Assembly (NCBI GenBank): GCA_022478985.1 | Contig: JAKSZP010012263.1 | Location: forward strand, 1-64,000 | Direction: 5' to 3' | DNA length: 64,000 nucleotides | Origin: Massospora cicadina | Taxonomy: Eukaryota > Entomophthoromycota > Entomophthoromycetes > Entomophthorales > Entomophthoraceae | In this document: positions 1 to 13,521 of the stretch, piece after piece | Numbering within the stretch: the stretch's first letter is position 1 | How the letters are laid out: every line of letters begins with the position of its first letter | Translations under genes and position numbers: made by a program | The notes under the pieces: generated by a model | Told to the model about the DNA's origin: nothing | Databases searched by the model: none | The model's input: only the letters and a program-made list of their open reading frames with translations

Positions 1-22
1 ATGGACTGAGGGGTCACCTGTT

Positions 23-65
23 TTTTTTTTTTTTTTTAGTACTAGATGGTCCCAACCCAAGGGGG
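23..65 (-). mobile_element. Micro-insertion of LINE family 1 3' end (M1)
   Basis: About 43 bp are inserted here: a run of T's, then agtactagatggtccc and the following aacccaagggg. This is the reverse complement of the last ~28 nt of the full-length LINE ending at 54807, plus its poly(A). The insert is bracketed by a perfect 15-bp target duplication, gaggggtcacctgtt, at 8-22 and 66-80. Target duplication plus poly(A) are the marks of target-primed reverse transcription, so this reads as an extremely 5'-truncated LINE insertion on the minus strand. It encodes nothing. Confidence 0.9.
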
Positions 66-469
66 GAGGGGTCACCTGTTCTTGAAGCCAATGTTGAAGA
101 GTTGATATAGAACCATGGTTGTTGATTCCTTGAGATTTTATCTATGGTGACATAAATTTTGCTCCTTGTAGTGATCCTATAATATAGCAATCATAATCTG
201 CAAATGTGCAAAAGATGCACAGGTGCTTGCATTTCAAAAAGGTACAACTGTGAAAAGCAGAGAACCTCTAAATAAAGTAAAGCTTGATAATATATAAGCC
301 TTTGCTAATGATAAATCCTCCAAAGTTTCTTTGAATCAGTATGTACTTCCTGCTTGGAGATCTGTAATCAGTGGTATTAAGCAGAATTTGCTTCGCCTCA
401 TGTCTCCTTTTTCATGCTGGGCAAACTATTTTATATCTTGACCTCTAGTCAGTCAGCTTAGTTTCCAGA

Positions 470-3400
470 TCCAAATCTTCTAGAGTTTCCTACTCATAGT
501 CTGCTGATAGCCAGTGATTATGCTCTCTGATACCTGATGATGGTCCATCCAAAGTTAAGCACATCATAGGGTAGTCTGTTCCACCTTGGTAGCATCTTAT
601 GGGCAACAATCAACTGGCGATCCTCAAGACAAATTTTACTATGTGCTTCTGATTATCCTAAATAATGGGAATGGAACTGGTTTGAGAAATGAGAGAATGG
701 ATAAGGTTATAACTGCCAAAAATTAAAACATACAACTATTTTAAATAAAAGCCTGACGTTAGTTTAGAAACTACTAGATACATATCTGATGGTGGAAAAA
801 TTGGGATCAATCTGTCAAAGGATATAGATATTGGTTACAAGAGTAAAGGCGATGTCTAAAGTGTACTGTGGATAATAGGACTGGTGACAATATCCTATGG
901 TTGTTCAAATTAAAATCTTACCAACCATCATATTTAGCTCATCAGTCTCATGAGCGGTGGAGTCCACTAAGAGCTGAACATTACTGGAAGTCAGGGCTCT
1001 ATACATACTGATCCTGGAATGGATACATCCTAATTATCTGATGATGGATTATTCAATAAGCTAATAAGCTAAGATGCAGGTAATGGTTCTTTTGCATGGG
1101 TTCTGAAAATGCCATCTTATGTAGTATAGACTAAAGTAATATTTGCACGTTCTAATTATCTATTTTATAAAGGATTCTAAAGTCTAGTAAAGTGCTGAAT
1201 GGTTTTAATTAAGGTGGGTAGCTCTTAACAACTTGTTATCAAAATTTTAACCCTTCTTCAAAAGCAAAACCATCAAGATCCATGTTGGGTAAAAAAGAAG
1301 AAAAACAAGATCAAATCTGTGGCCTTAACAAATCAGCAGAAAAGTAAAGGGCTTGCCTCATTTGGTGAGATGGGCGATTGTAAGTGTATATAGCGATTAC
1401 CATAAAGCCCATGGGTAGGGGTTTTTGAAATCCACACTAACAACAATAAATGGCAAAGAAGAAGCTACAACATCATGCTGGTAATGAGAGCTCAGCCAAT
1501 CCTGGGACCTTCATGTTGACAGGCTTCTATTACTTCATGTAAAGTCTCAAACAGTTGGTCGCAATAGCACTATTTTTTTGCCACACGTAGGTTTTTTACC
1601 CACTCCATGACATACATTTAAGTGCCCTTTGCGAATGATTGTGATTAATATGAGGGTAGTATGTAGGGTAGCCATCTTCCATTAATTAGTTTGTACAGTA
1701 TACCGTCCTGTATCTGTGTGATTTCTGACAATGACCACAGTGTTTTTATGTTTTCTAAGGTTTCCAATTCTAAATCATCTAGCCAGCCAATTAAAACATA
1801 AAACAAAGTTCTTTGAGTATTAATAATGCCAAGGTCGGCATCCTCATTAACCCATCCGCGTTTTGATATATGTTGTAACAAAACAGTTTATGATTTAAAG
1901 TCATAGCTTATAGCTGAAAATATTATTTGGCAATTAACCATCAAGATCTTTCATTTCTGAAGTCACCTTAGTGATTCTCAATAGGTGATGATAGTAAAGT
2001 GGTTTCTGTATAAGATGAAGTTCTTAATTGTTAGTAGTTTAGCAAAACACACTCTCTCAGTGCCAAAGTATTTTTGTTTGGCTCTTAATAAGATTTACTA
2101 AAGTAAAACATGGTTAAATAATCTGCTGCTCATTTAGTTACACAGGATAGCCCTCATGGCCACATCACTAGCATCAGGGAAGATTGTGAAGGGTAGATAA
2201 AAATTTTAAAGAACCATAACAGCTGGGTAATCAGGACCATTGAAAAGATATCAAAACCCTGGTCTTGCTTTGGGTCTTAATTAAAAGGGAAATTTTTATG
2301 CAGTAGATAGACCTGAGGTTCGGCAAGGCCATCAGATCACAAGATAGATTGCCTAAAACCCCACCATATTTAGATACACTTCTAGGTCCTTAAGATTCCA
2401 GGGTGGTGTCGTCTTCTCTAGCAGCTTTCATTGGGTAGGGTTGTATTCCTTTCTTGGAGAACATATTCCCTAAGGATTTCATTTCTGGTTAAAAAATGAG
2501 ATCTTGGAGGGCTTGAGTTTTAGTAATTTCTCTTTAAGTTGAATAAAAACCTGATGAATGGGATTTATATGGCCATTTAAGCTTTTGTATATTATATTAA
2601 TACCATTAAGGTATATTAGGGCACAGGACAACTTCAAGTCGCCTAAAAGTCCATCCATAGCACGTTAGAATTTGTCAGTGGCATTAAATAACCCCTTCAT
2701 CATGCAGGTTGGTCATATAGCCCTTCATTAACAATTAGGGCGCAAAATGATTGATCTTCAGGTTTTATTACAACATTCCAGTGTCCGATGTCAAGATCCA
2801 TCACTTCAAAGTACTAGGTCCCAGTCAGAAAACATAAGGGTCATCAATTCTTTTAAGGGGTAATTTATCCTTCTGAGTCACTGCATTGAGCTTACAGTAA
2901 TTTATAACGACCAAAGGCTCCCATTTTTTCAAACAATTAAAAGAGTATACTCCCAGGGACGTTGAGAAGGCCTCAGCTAGACTGAAGTTAGAAATACTTA
3001 AGCTCAGTTGTAACTTAGGCTTCTTCTACCTTGATTTGCTGATAGATTCTTAGGCATATATGAGAAGTATCCTCCATGTCTCCATATCGCGTACAACCCC
3101 TTCCATCTTGCCAAAGTCATATATGGACATGTTTTATATATTAGAGTACTCCTATAAGAGATCATCGAATTTCTTTCTTTGTTATTTGATGAAGTTTTCT
3201 CCTATTGAAGTTGTGACTAGGCTACAGTGGAAGGCTCCTCTAAAACTAAGACAAGTAAGTTTTAGCCCATAGACACAGTTAATCTTGCCAATGGTTACTA
3301 ATTGTAAGTATGCTATATGAGTATTGGATCCAGATGTGCAATATTTTATAGTCAAGTTGAACTGCAATATAGAGATTGAGCCAGCATATGAGGGGTTAAG

Positions 3401-3500
3401 AAAGCCTGGACAAGTCAAAAACTCTCTTGTGGAATATTTTCACACCTTGTATATCAAAGATGCGTCATGGTAATATAGTTATGGGGACTCAAATATCTAC
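470..3500 (-). pseudogene. Ty3/gypsy pol remnant (fragment I)
   Basis: This is decayed minus-strand pol of a Ty3/gypsy LTR retrotransposon; such polyproteins copy element RNA and integrate the cDNA. Reading leftwards, a protease/RT-linker stretch lies near 3420-3180 and RT near 3010-2480. An RNase H/integrase-linker stretch lies near 2120-1645, with 78 codons open at 1881-1645, and integrase core debris at about 1640-1300. The RT palm retains LGDLKLSCALIYL, matching LGDLKLSCILVYL of the element at 40377-46532, but the YLDD site reads YLNG here. The integrase segment aligns to the same element around its VVAIDHLTRW-like stretch. Stops and frameshifts are everywhere. No LTR of its own can be assigned; the left end may lie outside the window. 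Family assignment is firm, domain edges are approximate. Confidence 0.65.
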
Positions 3501-3833
3501 TATGACCTGTGACTATTATGTTATCAATTTAGGCTCTAATAGATACATAGGCATAACATCATCCCCATGAACTACAATAAGAGGTAGTCTAATGCTCAAA
3601 CCTTAATCGTGGTGGTTAAGCTTATTAATCTGATTCTCCAGCTCTAGAAAACATGTGTGAGCTTTTTTATTTGATCTTTATTATGTTTTATATTTCAAAT
3701 TCTAAAGGAATGAATTTGATGAAAAAAGATAAGAATTTTGCACATAATAAATAATGGCAATTGTTAAAATCTGGTTTTTTGATCATTTACAGAAGTTAAC
3801 TGCACAGGTTTAGTTATGTGAATGATTTGCTTT

Positions 3834-3855
3834 TTTTAGTACTAGATGGTCCCAA
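3834..3855 (-). mobile_element. Micro-insertion of LINE family 1 3' end (M2)
   Basis: A 22-bp insert, four T's then agtactagatggtcccaa, equals the last ~18 nt of LINE family 1 with a short poly(A), minus strand. It is flanked by a 15-bp duplication, tgaatgatttgcttt at 3819-3833 and tgaatgacttgcttt at 3856-3870, with one T/C difference. The mismatch suggests it is older than the other two micro-insertions. Confidence 0.85.
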
Positions 3856-3992
3856 TGAATGACTTGCTTTGCCTAATAAGAAATAGATATATGTGCGATA
3901 ATTTTATTAAGACTATTATTTTGTATTTTTAGTAAATAAAATCAATTAACTGGTGATCCAACGCCAAACTTAAAATGATCCGCAAAAAATTA

Positions 3993-4882
3993 TGTTGACA
4001 ATTAGGGACTTCTTCCTTATCCTGGATGAACTTAATCCACTCTCAGATTCACAGGTTCCCGGCCTTAGTTCCCATCTCGCTGATTCCGTGGAGTTCTTCT
4101 GTAACGGTCTGCTTCTCTTGTAAGGATATACCATCCTCACTCTTTTATCACACAAAAGAGTCATCATTTATTGTACTACAACAATAATGAACTGAAGTTA
4201 GAATAGAACTTTTAATGCTATTGAGATCTGGTCTGCTTTATTACCAAGAATACTAGGGAATTTATAGGGAGATTTGGCGCCCAAATTCTCAGTTGGCGCC
4301 TCAGCCATGAAATGGCAGCCGTTGCTTTTGAATTTACAGGCTAAGTCTCTTCTATTGATGGTCATCTCCATTGGACTAAATATTCCTTCATTGGACATCC
4401 CAGAGACCTAAAACAAAAAGAGCCAGAAAATGTGGCCCTAATGTTTCCGCTTGATCACAGCAAACCAACTACATTTAGCTGACAATCTGCTTAGTTAGTG
4501 GGACTCTATACCCAGTATATTTCAGGTCACAATTCAACTGAACGATTTTAGTTGCAGGTGGCATCACTCACCTCAAACTGCTGATTAAACTCCCAATCAG
4601 TTGGCGATGAAACCTAACTGATCTCAATCAGTGCACCTAATAATTAATCAACATCAACTATCAGATGCCTTGATTTGTTGGCACCTCTGCCTGATGAGAT
4701 CTTAAGCATTCACACAGGTTGAACTCAATGGATCCAAACCTGGAAAAAAACCTAAAACTCTGAGGACACAAAGAATTCAGAGATCAGATCAAATGATATC
4801 TGATTCATTTGGTAGTGGGACTTATCCCTTAGCGAAACAGCAGATAACCTAGGAAGCTGGAAAGGTGGGAAAAAACCCAACA
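3993..4882 (-). repeat. Candidate LTR, TGTTG...CAACA termini
   Basis: About 890 bp begin TGTTGACAATTAGG and end AAAACCCAACA, giving 5-bp inverted termini as in the LTR at 54658-62317. On the minus strand a purine-rich tract (GGGCAAGAGGGGGTATG) abuts the TGTTG end at 4883, as a polypurine tract abuts a 3' LTR. I found no partner LTR in the window and no target duplication, so this is a candidate from termini and context only. It could be the 3' LTR of a minus-strand element lying to its right. Confidence 0.4.
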
Positions 4883-6930
4883 CATACCCCCTCTTGCCCA
4901 GATTTTTAGTAAGAATAAGATTGGAACTGGATAATGCTGCCTTTAGCCTGGGTGATTACTTCTAAGTATCCAGCGGAGCACAGCCCTTTCCTCACTCAAC
5001 GCCGCTCATAACAACTTTTGGCCTGACGTATCTTCCTTTCTTCCTTGATGCCACCTCCTCATAGTGTGGTCCTCACGACCCTCTCCATGCCAGCCTAGTT
5101 GGTTTGTTTGTTCTGATGATAGTCCTGGAAAACCAGTTTATCCCCCAGTTAGGGCATATGACTCTTCGTCTCTTTCAGGATCTTGGTTTGGCATCCTTGA
5201 TTCCTTTATCTCCCTCCTCATCCTTAGCAGGAGGTTTCTACTATCAATGTCTTTATTGTGGCACAAATAAGAATGAGTAATTATATTTGCTATTGCTATC
5301 TTTTCTCTAAATAAAATTTTTTCTCATATCACTTTTACATCTTTCTTTTTAAGAGCTTATTTTATAAGTTAGAAAATATTTGCACTAAGATTAGAGTAAA
5401 TTAGAGCTTAATCTAACCAAAGTGGTTAGTGTCATCAATTATAAAATCTTTAACATCCCTCGCCTCATACAGCTCTTATTTTGAATTCGTCTAGCTTCAG
5501 GTATCAGCAATATCTAGATAATCTTTCTGTTGAAGATGCCGGCCCCTTCCAATTGATTAGTCATACTCAAAAATTTTCTCAACTGTGGTCCCCCTAGGAC
5601 CAATAAACAAAGTTAAGCGCATGTAGGCATCCCTTCCACTGAACTATCAGAAACGGTATCCAATCTTGATGAAACAAGAACAGCTACCATCTCAAATGAG
5701 TCACGACCAATTTTCCCTCTTCTATTTGTTCCTAAATCGGACTTCAACACTTTGCTAAACTTGGCACCTTTTGTGCGGATAATACCATTATATTTGTCAA
5801 GCCTATTGAAGCAATGCTGTCCATTAAGCCAGTCATTTTATGCCAGATCGGATTTTCTTCCAGAGTTCCTTTTTGGCTAAGCCAATATTACAAAATCAGC
5901 TGTACTTAAATCTTAATTAACTATCAAAATTGAGAACAATTAGAGCTCCCATATGGAAATTCAGGGAACTGGGTAACTTAGGCCCTTTTTGTGGCTCTGA
6001 TAACCTCTGAATCTCCAACATCTTAGAACTAGATTTTGCAGCCTACGCTCTTCATTTCATGAACCAAGTCCTTTGCAGTTGGACTACAAAGCTTCCAGCC
6101 TCTCCCAACTTCCATTATTTGTTATATTTCCAATTCCAAGAAGCTCGCAGCCATCTCCTTCAGAATGCCATTTGCTCATTGCATGATTACCTTATCTCTG
6201 GCGCTTTGCATCACTATCTCCCTCTCATGGCTCTAATTGGAGGCATGATTTGGCAACCTACTTCCAGTATCCCTTATTTCATTCTGGCCCACATGTCCAA
6301 CATCCTAGATGAAGCCTGTTGCAAGCACTCAAAACAAATCTTCTGGCTTTGATGCCATATTGGTATTGCTTAAGGTTATAACTCTAACTGCCTCTTCCTT
6401 TTCAGCTGTTTTTCTCCTTGATTTGGAGTATCATGTTTGGATAGTCTTAACATTTCAATTTCTATTCACCCTGGTCATGTTCTCTCAAGGCTCAGCTTAT
6501 GCTCAAAGAACTTGTCCTTGAGTGGATATAGCCCTTGCTAGTGTTCCCTCTCATATAGATTTTGATAACTTGTTCACTCCTACTGTCATATATCCTCCCT
6601 CTTCCAAGAGGTGACATAGGCGGAATCATCCACATGTCAAGTATAACTAAAAAAACTATAAAATATTCGTTTTTTTATGTTTTTTACTTATTTTTTGATA
6701 TTTTATCAATTTTTATATATTTTTCTTTTTTATGAGACATGGCTTATACTCGGTTAAGCAGTCCATCTTTCCTTCTATTATTCCCCAAACTGGTTTCTAG
6801 GTATATTATGACTACCATTTTTCTTGGTTCAGAGGTCTTATTTATTAAAACTTAACAATTTATTTTGGTCTAACGGTCCTTTTTTAAGACTTAACCAAAA
6901 ATTTCTCATGATATAACCGTCTTTAATGAT
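4883..6930. other. Unassigned AT-rich sequence
   Basis: Short open frames exist here on both strands, the longest 97 codons on the plus strand at 6059-6352, but none shows a recognisable domain or motif. A basic, charged minus-strand stretch around 5250-5050 (residues such as EEVASRKKGRYVRPK) could be the tail of a retrotransposon polyprotein; this is a guess. The block lies between a candidate LTR and Ty3 integrase debris, so it is probably decayed element sequence. Confidence 0.3.
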
Positions 6931-8539
6931 TCAGCGGTCCTTTGGGAACACTCTCATTACTTTTTCATGGATCCACTGCTTTAGGTACTTTTCAAGGACC
7001 CTGATCACTATTTTTCCGTGAGGTTTTTGATGGAATATGCATCCAGTTACCATCTTGGCAATAATCTCAAATAGACCTGACCAAAGCATATTCAACCCTT
7101 TTTTTCTCCCAAAGCCCTAAATATCACAATAGGCCAAACTATTGGCTACATGGTATTTGTGTAATGCCAGTAGTTCTTATCATCCGTCATCTTGGCCTTA
7201 ATCTTTCTCTTCAAGGTCATATTGAATGCTTGTAATTGTTTTCATTTAAGATTTTTGATAGGTGGAGTAGATACTGCTCTGCACTCATCACCAATGTAGG
7301 TTCAACTGCCAAATATAGAATCAGCGGTAACACAGCCTTTCTTCCATATACAAATTAGATAGCGTTTTTACTGTTACCATATGGTGACTGAAGTTGTATG
7401 CAAATGACACCAAACTGAAGAAGGTTCCCCATGAGAAGGTTTTCCAGAAACCAGAATCCTCAGCATCGAGTCCAAAATTCCTTTTACTCTTTCTACCATT
7501 CTGTTTTTTTCTTGCCAGTAGGAGACTGACACAAATCCTCAGATCCCTTTATTTCATTCAACTTTGGGATCACATGGGACGTAAAAAACGTTCTGTTTTC
7601 ACTCAACAAGACTTGTGGGTATACATGGCGATAAAGGACTTAATCCAGACTGAATTGCGTGGTACTTGTAGCGTCCACTTTCAATATTACCTTCATTTTA
7701 ACCAACTTTGTTAGATGATAGATTGCAACTATAATAAACTTGACTTCACCAGTGCACATATTCAGTGGTCCTATCACGTCGATGGACACTGTATGCCAGG
7801 CAAATCCTTGGTAATTAGTCAATATCCAATAGTGTTCATGTGTGGTTTATGCAACTGGAATTCCACGCAGCAAGCCAGAAATTTGTCCACATCATAGTTG
7901 ATAGAGTCCCAGTAGTAATACTAATAAATGTGATAGATTATCTTCCTCAGGCCTCCATGCCCAAAATTTTATGTGCGTATTGAACTATTGCCTATCATTC
8001 ACATGGATTCAGAAATAACAGTCATTTTCCATCAAACATCTTGATTACTTGTACATCCCTGGTCTTAGTGTTTTTCATAACTTTTCAAAGCGCACCTTGG
8101 ATTTCTTGGGGCTCATTCCCAATTTCTCCATCAACCATCCTCTGGAATAATTCATCAGCCTGATGATGTACCACTAAGATCATTGGTAATCTTTTAAACC
8201 GTCCACATTTTTATGTGCAGCTTTTACTCAATAAACAATATCAAGTTCATAAGCTTAAATTTCAGTGCTTATTGGGCTAGTTGTCATTCCAGTTCTTTTT
8301 ATTATGCATCCAGCACAGGGAGAAGTGGTAAGTCAGAACTTTTTAAAGTGCTTATCGTGGATGTACACCCTAAATTGTTTAGGAACGTAAAATACTGAGA
8401 GACATTAATGCTCAGTAACGGTGTAGTTCCTTTCTGCTGCTGATAAAGACCTTCTCACATAAGCTACCAGATGCTCTTTCCCCATGTTCATCCACTTGAC
8501 TCAGGATGGCGCCACTCGCCGTCAACAAATCATTGGTTT
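6930..8539 (-). pseudogene. Ty3/gypsy integrase and RNase H remnant (fragment J)
   Basis: This is minus-strand pol debris of the same Ty3/gypsy family as the element at 40377-46532. Near 8530-8300 a reading resembles RNase H (ASGAILSQVDEHGER, then SSRKELHRY). Near 8100-7640 lies integrase, including FAWHTVSIDVIGPLN and a following VAIYHLTKLVK stretch that aligns with FTWHTISLDVVGPLP and its continuation in that element. At about 7100-7020 sequence matching its integrase C-terminal region follows. The integrase first catalytic Asp (IDVIGP) is kept, but frames are broken repeatedly. The fragment stops at 8540, where another LTR element begins; I did not find its continuation beyond 13884. Confidence 0.6.
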
Positions 8540-8901
8540 TGTGCACAAATAGCATGTATAGTTTATTCAGTGCCACATGATCAAACTGATATGCGCGCTA
8601 ATCCATATTTTTAGATCAGCTCTGTGGACTACCTTAGGTGAATGTGATGGAAAGATCCTATATTTTCACTATTTAAGATATAATTGTTTTTTATCAAAGC
8701 TTTAATTTTTATTGCTTTGAATTATCTTTCTTCTGATTTATAAATCTATTCTGAATCCAGTGGATTTCCCATCTAAGCCAATTAGATCCTAAACTGGCTT
8801 ACTCAGCGTGTCAGATTTGAATGCCTCAAAATTCTGAAAATAATGGTGCACATAGCATCAACCATCATTAAGTTTCCCATAAGTTTAAAAACCTCACGAC
8901 A
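8540..8901 (+). repeat. El-1 5' LTR
   Basis: This 362-bp block aligns along its length to 13522-13884; shared landmarks are acaaatagcatgtat, gaatgtgatggaaaga, ccagtggatttcccatctaag and gatttgaatgcctcaaaat. It begins TGTG and ends ACA. The sequence just inside has no obvious tRNA-primer complement. Confidence 0.85.
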
Positions 8902-8984
8902 AACATGTTGATCCACCAACTAACGTGCCAAAATCTATGGACCAGACAGTAGCACTGGCTTTTTCATGCATCTATACATTTGGA

Positions 8985-9770
8985 AGCCTTTAAAAAATTT
9001 TAAACTTTGCCCGATTGATGACTGGCTTGAAGCATACAATGCTTGGAGGGATGATTATGGCGTTACACCAGAGCAGCGCCTGAAAGAAGTTGCTACCCTT
9101 TTAACTTGACCTGCCAAGCGTTGGAACAAAGCAAAGACACCTTTTAACTAATTGAAGGATTGGGAAATCCCTGCGCTTAATCAATTCCAATTCTCAACCA
9201 TTAATTACATAAAAAGTTAAGAAAATTTGCCTCAGAAACATCTCAAGTATCAGCAATTCTTGGGATGATTTGAAGAGCTCTTGGGGATGTGGAACCAAAT
9301 TGGAAATCAACGCTGTGATGAAGTTGATCAGCAACTTCTTGATTGAATTATTGATGCCCTTGAAGAACCTTACTTGAATGCAGTGATGTAAGCTCAAGCA
9401 ACCTGTCTAGACCATTCTATCATTGCCTGGGAAAATTATGCTTATCTTTTGGAATGCTGACAGACTGAATTACCAATTATTAAGGATGTTATAGATGAGC
9501 ATTCAGATGGTGAAGACCTAGATGAGGTGGATAATATTCCTAAGATAAAGTTCTTTGCGCCACTATTTGAGGTAGCCAGTGAAATTAGTGCTTAGACAGA
9601 ACAAGTTTAGCAGTTAACAATGCTAGTACAAGGACAAGCCCCTTGCAACAATATATGATGCCTTAACTGCAATAAGCTTTGTCACTATAACAGACTGTGT
9701 AAGGCACCCTGCAGCCATTGTCAGGTGATTCCCCCTGATGGGAAGTGCCATCACAGAGTAAAAAAATAGG
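8985..9770 (+). pseudogene. El-1 gag remnant
   Basis: Gag packages element RNA into virus-like particles. A reading frame runs through this stretch with scattered stops: LEAYNAWRDDYGVTPEQRL near the start, then a mid-region rich in E, D and L. Near 9645-9725 a Cys/His cluster (CLNCNKLCHYNRLC, then CSHC) resembles a decayed zinc knuckle. It lies directly after the 5' LTR and before pol, where gag is expected. At least eight in-frame stops are visible, so no product can be made. Confidence 0.6.
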
Positions 9771-11029
9771 AATGCAGGGCCATAACAACAGTCTTCTCAG
9801 ACTAATTATGTGCATTATTGTCAACTACAGATAGAAGTTCAGCCTGCACGCTATATTGAAAATGGACCTCAGGGTAATGAGACACCTAATGAACAGAATT
9901 ATTTCTGTTTACGGAAATGTATGTTCCAGAAAAACGAAAATTCGAGGAATCTGAACCAGCCAAGTCTAATCAGGAACCGCTTTAGCATCCCAAGATTAAA
10001 AATTTATTAAATGCAATTAAGTCTTCAAAGAAGGAGACACAAGGAATACCATGGATGAGGATGATACCCCCACCATACAACCAGTGTATTCAGGAGAACT
10101 TCAACTTCATAAGTTTGCACAAAGGTCTATGGAACAGCAACCTATTTAAAAATCAGTTCAAGAAGACCCACGAGATGCTCACCAATGTCAACTAAAGTTC
10201 ATCCAGTGCATAAGAAAACAATCAATGTTACTTTTATTATATCACATCAAACTCAGCAGGTCAAGGCAAACCAAGCGTTATACCAGCTTGAAGGGCATTT
10301 CAGCTTCAAAAATCCTTTAGGATACTGTAAAATATAATTAATTAAGTGACCTACTAAAGTCCAGCCCTACTCTTCTCTCCAAAGACCTCCATTTTGTCTA
10401 TTAAACTAACATGACTCTAAAACAGTGCTCCTAAAGCTCAAGAAACCTTGCTTGCAAGTAATAGTGCAAATTTGTACAGTTGGTTCCCTTTTTTAATACT
10501 GGTTTCCCATCATTCTGGAAACATGGTTTTTTGAAAACATACTAACCAAAAGAGTCCTCAAGGATATTGGTTATGAAGATATTAGATAAAGCAATATGGT
10601 TTGTTAATGGCTAGGGCACCCAACAAGCCTGTTATGGACAAGTTTTAAATTTAGCTGTGGAAATTTCAGGCAAGGTCTGATATTAATGCTGTGTCTTTGA
10701 CCATGATAACTTCCATATGCTTCTCTCACATTAGGCTCTTAATAGACTTGATACATGCTAATTTTGGGACTGATCAGTGGTTTACCCAAACTTAGAATGG
10801 TATCGAACCTATCCATTTTACCTATTCAAATGAACCTATGCAAGAGGATGTACCTGCTCAATTAACTACAGACCTATGCACTAAACTTACCAAGGAGATT
10901 GACTTTTTATACAATCTCTCAGATAAGCAAAAGGCTCATTTAGCTCAATTTTCTTGACCATTACCAAGTCTTTATTCTCCAGGATGGTGACAACGTGCCC
11001 CTCTCAAACCTAATAGAGCATAGTATTGA

Positions 11030-11575
11030 TGTGAGAAAATGCTAAACCTATTAATAGACGGCCATATTGGATACTCCAAGAACGTAAGAAGTTTGTTCAA
11101 CAAGAAATTGAAAAAGGTTTAGCCAGCGGACTTATCCGGCCTTCACAGTCCCCTTGGGAATTTCCAGTGGTGGTAGTATCTAAGAAGAGAGAGGAACTTC
11201 GTATGTGTATTGACTATATACCACTCAACAAAATAATCAAAACAATTGCATATCATTTGCCATTGATCACTGGGATACTCAACTAAATGGGTGGCGCTCA
11301 GTTTTTACACAAATATTGACCTGCTCTCTGGATACTATCAGTTGGGAATGGAAAAGAATCTATTGCCAAAGCAGCTTTTGTAACCAAGTATGATCAATTT
11401 GAGTATACAAGGATGCCATTTGGGTTTACTGGTGCCCCTAGAACCTTCCAAAAGGTTATGGACAATCTCTACAAAGACTTACTTTTACGATCAGTAACAG
11501 TTTACTTGGACGATATTACAGTGTACTCTCTAAGTTTCAGTCAGCATCTCATAGATTTAATCAAGTATTGACCCG
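11030..11575 (+). pseudogene. El-1 reverse transcriptase remnant
   Basis: This is the clearest domain of El-1. The fingers/palm stretch includes GLASGLIRPSQSPWEFPVVV, then MCIDYIPLNK, AAFVTKYDQFEYTRMPFGF and TGAPRTFQKVMD. The active-site box reads TVYLDDITVYS, with both catalytic aspartates intact. This is the usual Ty3/gypsy RT arrangement. In-frame stops near 11285 and 11315 and small frameshifts inactivate it. RNase H follows downstream. Confidence 0.85.
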
Positions 11576-11579
11576 AAGA

Positions 11580-13110
11580 AATTCTGAAAATTTTAGGAAT
11601 CAATGCAACTAAACTTCTAATGGGCACTTAACAGCTCAAACTACTTGGTAATATAACTACCCCTAAGGAAAAATGACTGATCAGACAAAGTTGAAGCAAT
11701 ATCAGCCTGGCCTACACCCACCAATGCCAATGAGCTTTTGAGTTTTTTGGGCACAGCAGATATTACCGTGTTTTTATTCCTAATTACAACCACATTGCAA
11801 CATCATTATATAATCTCCAGAAGAAAGGTGACACATGGAATTTCTCGGCCTATAAAAAAGCTTGGAGATATTTAAACAAATCATGGCAAGTGCACCTAAT
11901 CTTATTTTTCCAGATTTTGAGCAAGAGTTTCAAATCTTTACTGATGTTTGTGATAATGCGATTAGTGCAGTACTCACTCAACTATGAGATGACATATTAC
12001 TATCCATAATATTATATCCAAGAAGTTTGCAACTGCAGAAGTCCATTACTCACTGATGAAAGAAAAATCATTGCAATAGTGTTTACTCTTTGGAAATTTC
12101 TCCACTAAGTGCTAGACAAAAAAATCACAGTTTGCGCTGACAATGCAGCCGTAAGCTTCTTGTCAACCATCCAATTCAAAATGGATGTCGCATGAGATAG
12201 AAATATGAGTTAATAGTGTTTGATCTTAAGCTGAAATACTTACCTGACAAACTTAACGCTGTTGCTTATGGGATGTCTAAAATTCTAAAAAATCCAGATG
12301 AGTATGCAACTTTACATATATTATGAGTAGACCTTGAGAGGAAATTAGCAATGATATGGATTTTTTACTGGACTTTGAAGTACCCAAATATATTTTGAAC
12401 CCAAAAACTTTTAAAAACAATGTACTAAATTTTAAGTTTTCTAGAACCGACTTTATGTACGCACCAAGGGGTCTGTTACACAAGTAATACCTAGAAACCA
12501 ACTAGTACAACGTATGAAAGAAGCCCATGATGATGCAGTACGCTTTGGTAAACAAGCAACCTGGTCATGACTTTTTGAATCCTAGTGTTGGCCAAACGCC
12601 TACACTGATGTAGAAAACTATGTTGCAACCTGTCATGCCTGCCAAGTTTTTGATAAAACCCAATACACAGAAGCCTTTAAACCCTATTACTACCAAAGGA
12701 CTATTTAAAATATGGGGTATTGACTTTGTAGGTCCCTAATGCGAGACTGAGGATAATTTTAAAGTATATTTAAATAGCTTATAAATACTACACCAAATGG
12801 ACTGTGGCAAAAGCAGCAATAAAAATTGATGCTTATAATGCTCCCAAATTTCTATATGAAGAAATTCTTACTGTGTATGGACCCCCCAAGATTCACCTGA
12901 CTGATTGAAGATCTCATTGCAATAACAATTAGTTAAGTAAACTATTAAGCAAGTTGAGACCCGCCACTCCTTCACCATATCTTACAACCCACGGTGCAAT
13001 TTACTGACTGAACGCTTTTATTAAACATAAGTACAAACACACAAACGCAGCACCACTCACCCTACTATGTGGTCTAAAAGAGTAACACCCATCTTTTGGT
13101 CTTATTATAA
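11580..13110 (+). pseudogene. El-1 RNase H and integrase remnants
   Basis: Downstream of RT, frames around 11900-12270 show an RNase H-like stretch (FPDFEQEFQIFTDVCDNAISAVL; the DASG-like motif is changed to DVCD). From about 12500 an integrase zinc-binding region is legible (MKEAHDDAVRFG, then ENYVATCHACQVFDKTQ), giving the H...CX2C pattern. The integrase core after 12700 is fragmentary. Order and spacing match Ty3/gypsy pol. Stops occur every few tens of codons. Confidence 0.65.
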
Positions 13111-13521
13111 CAAAAACCACAACACAATCAAGTGTACACCTTAAGATTTACTTTATGGCATAAAATTTAGCCTAACAATTTGGCCAATCAACTAGCTGAC
13201 CAAAAACAACACCATATCAAATATGAACTTCAGCACAGGAACAAGTTGAGAAACATGCAGAACAAATGAAATTGAATTTGACAGCAAGCCTAAAAATTTA
13301 CAAGTTTTCCAAGTGGGCGACCTCATTTTTCTTTTCCAAAATGAACTAATTAACACAAAGCTCAAGAAGACACACCCTCATTTCAAGGGGCCTTTCAGAG
13401 TTTCAGAAGTTTTACTATATGGCAATTATCATTTTGGAGACTCTCAACAAAATCCCTTATTAGGCTACCATTAATGGGAACCATCTTAAGTTGTACCTCC
13501 ACAAAAATTGTATAGGGTGAG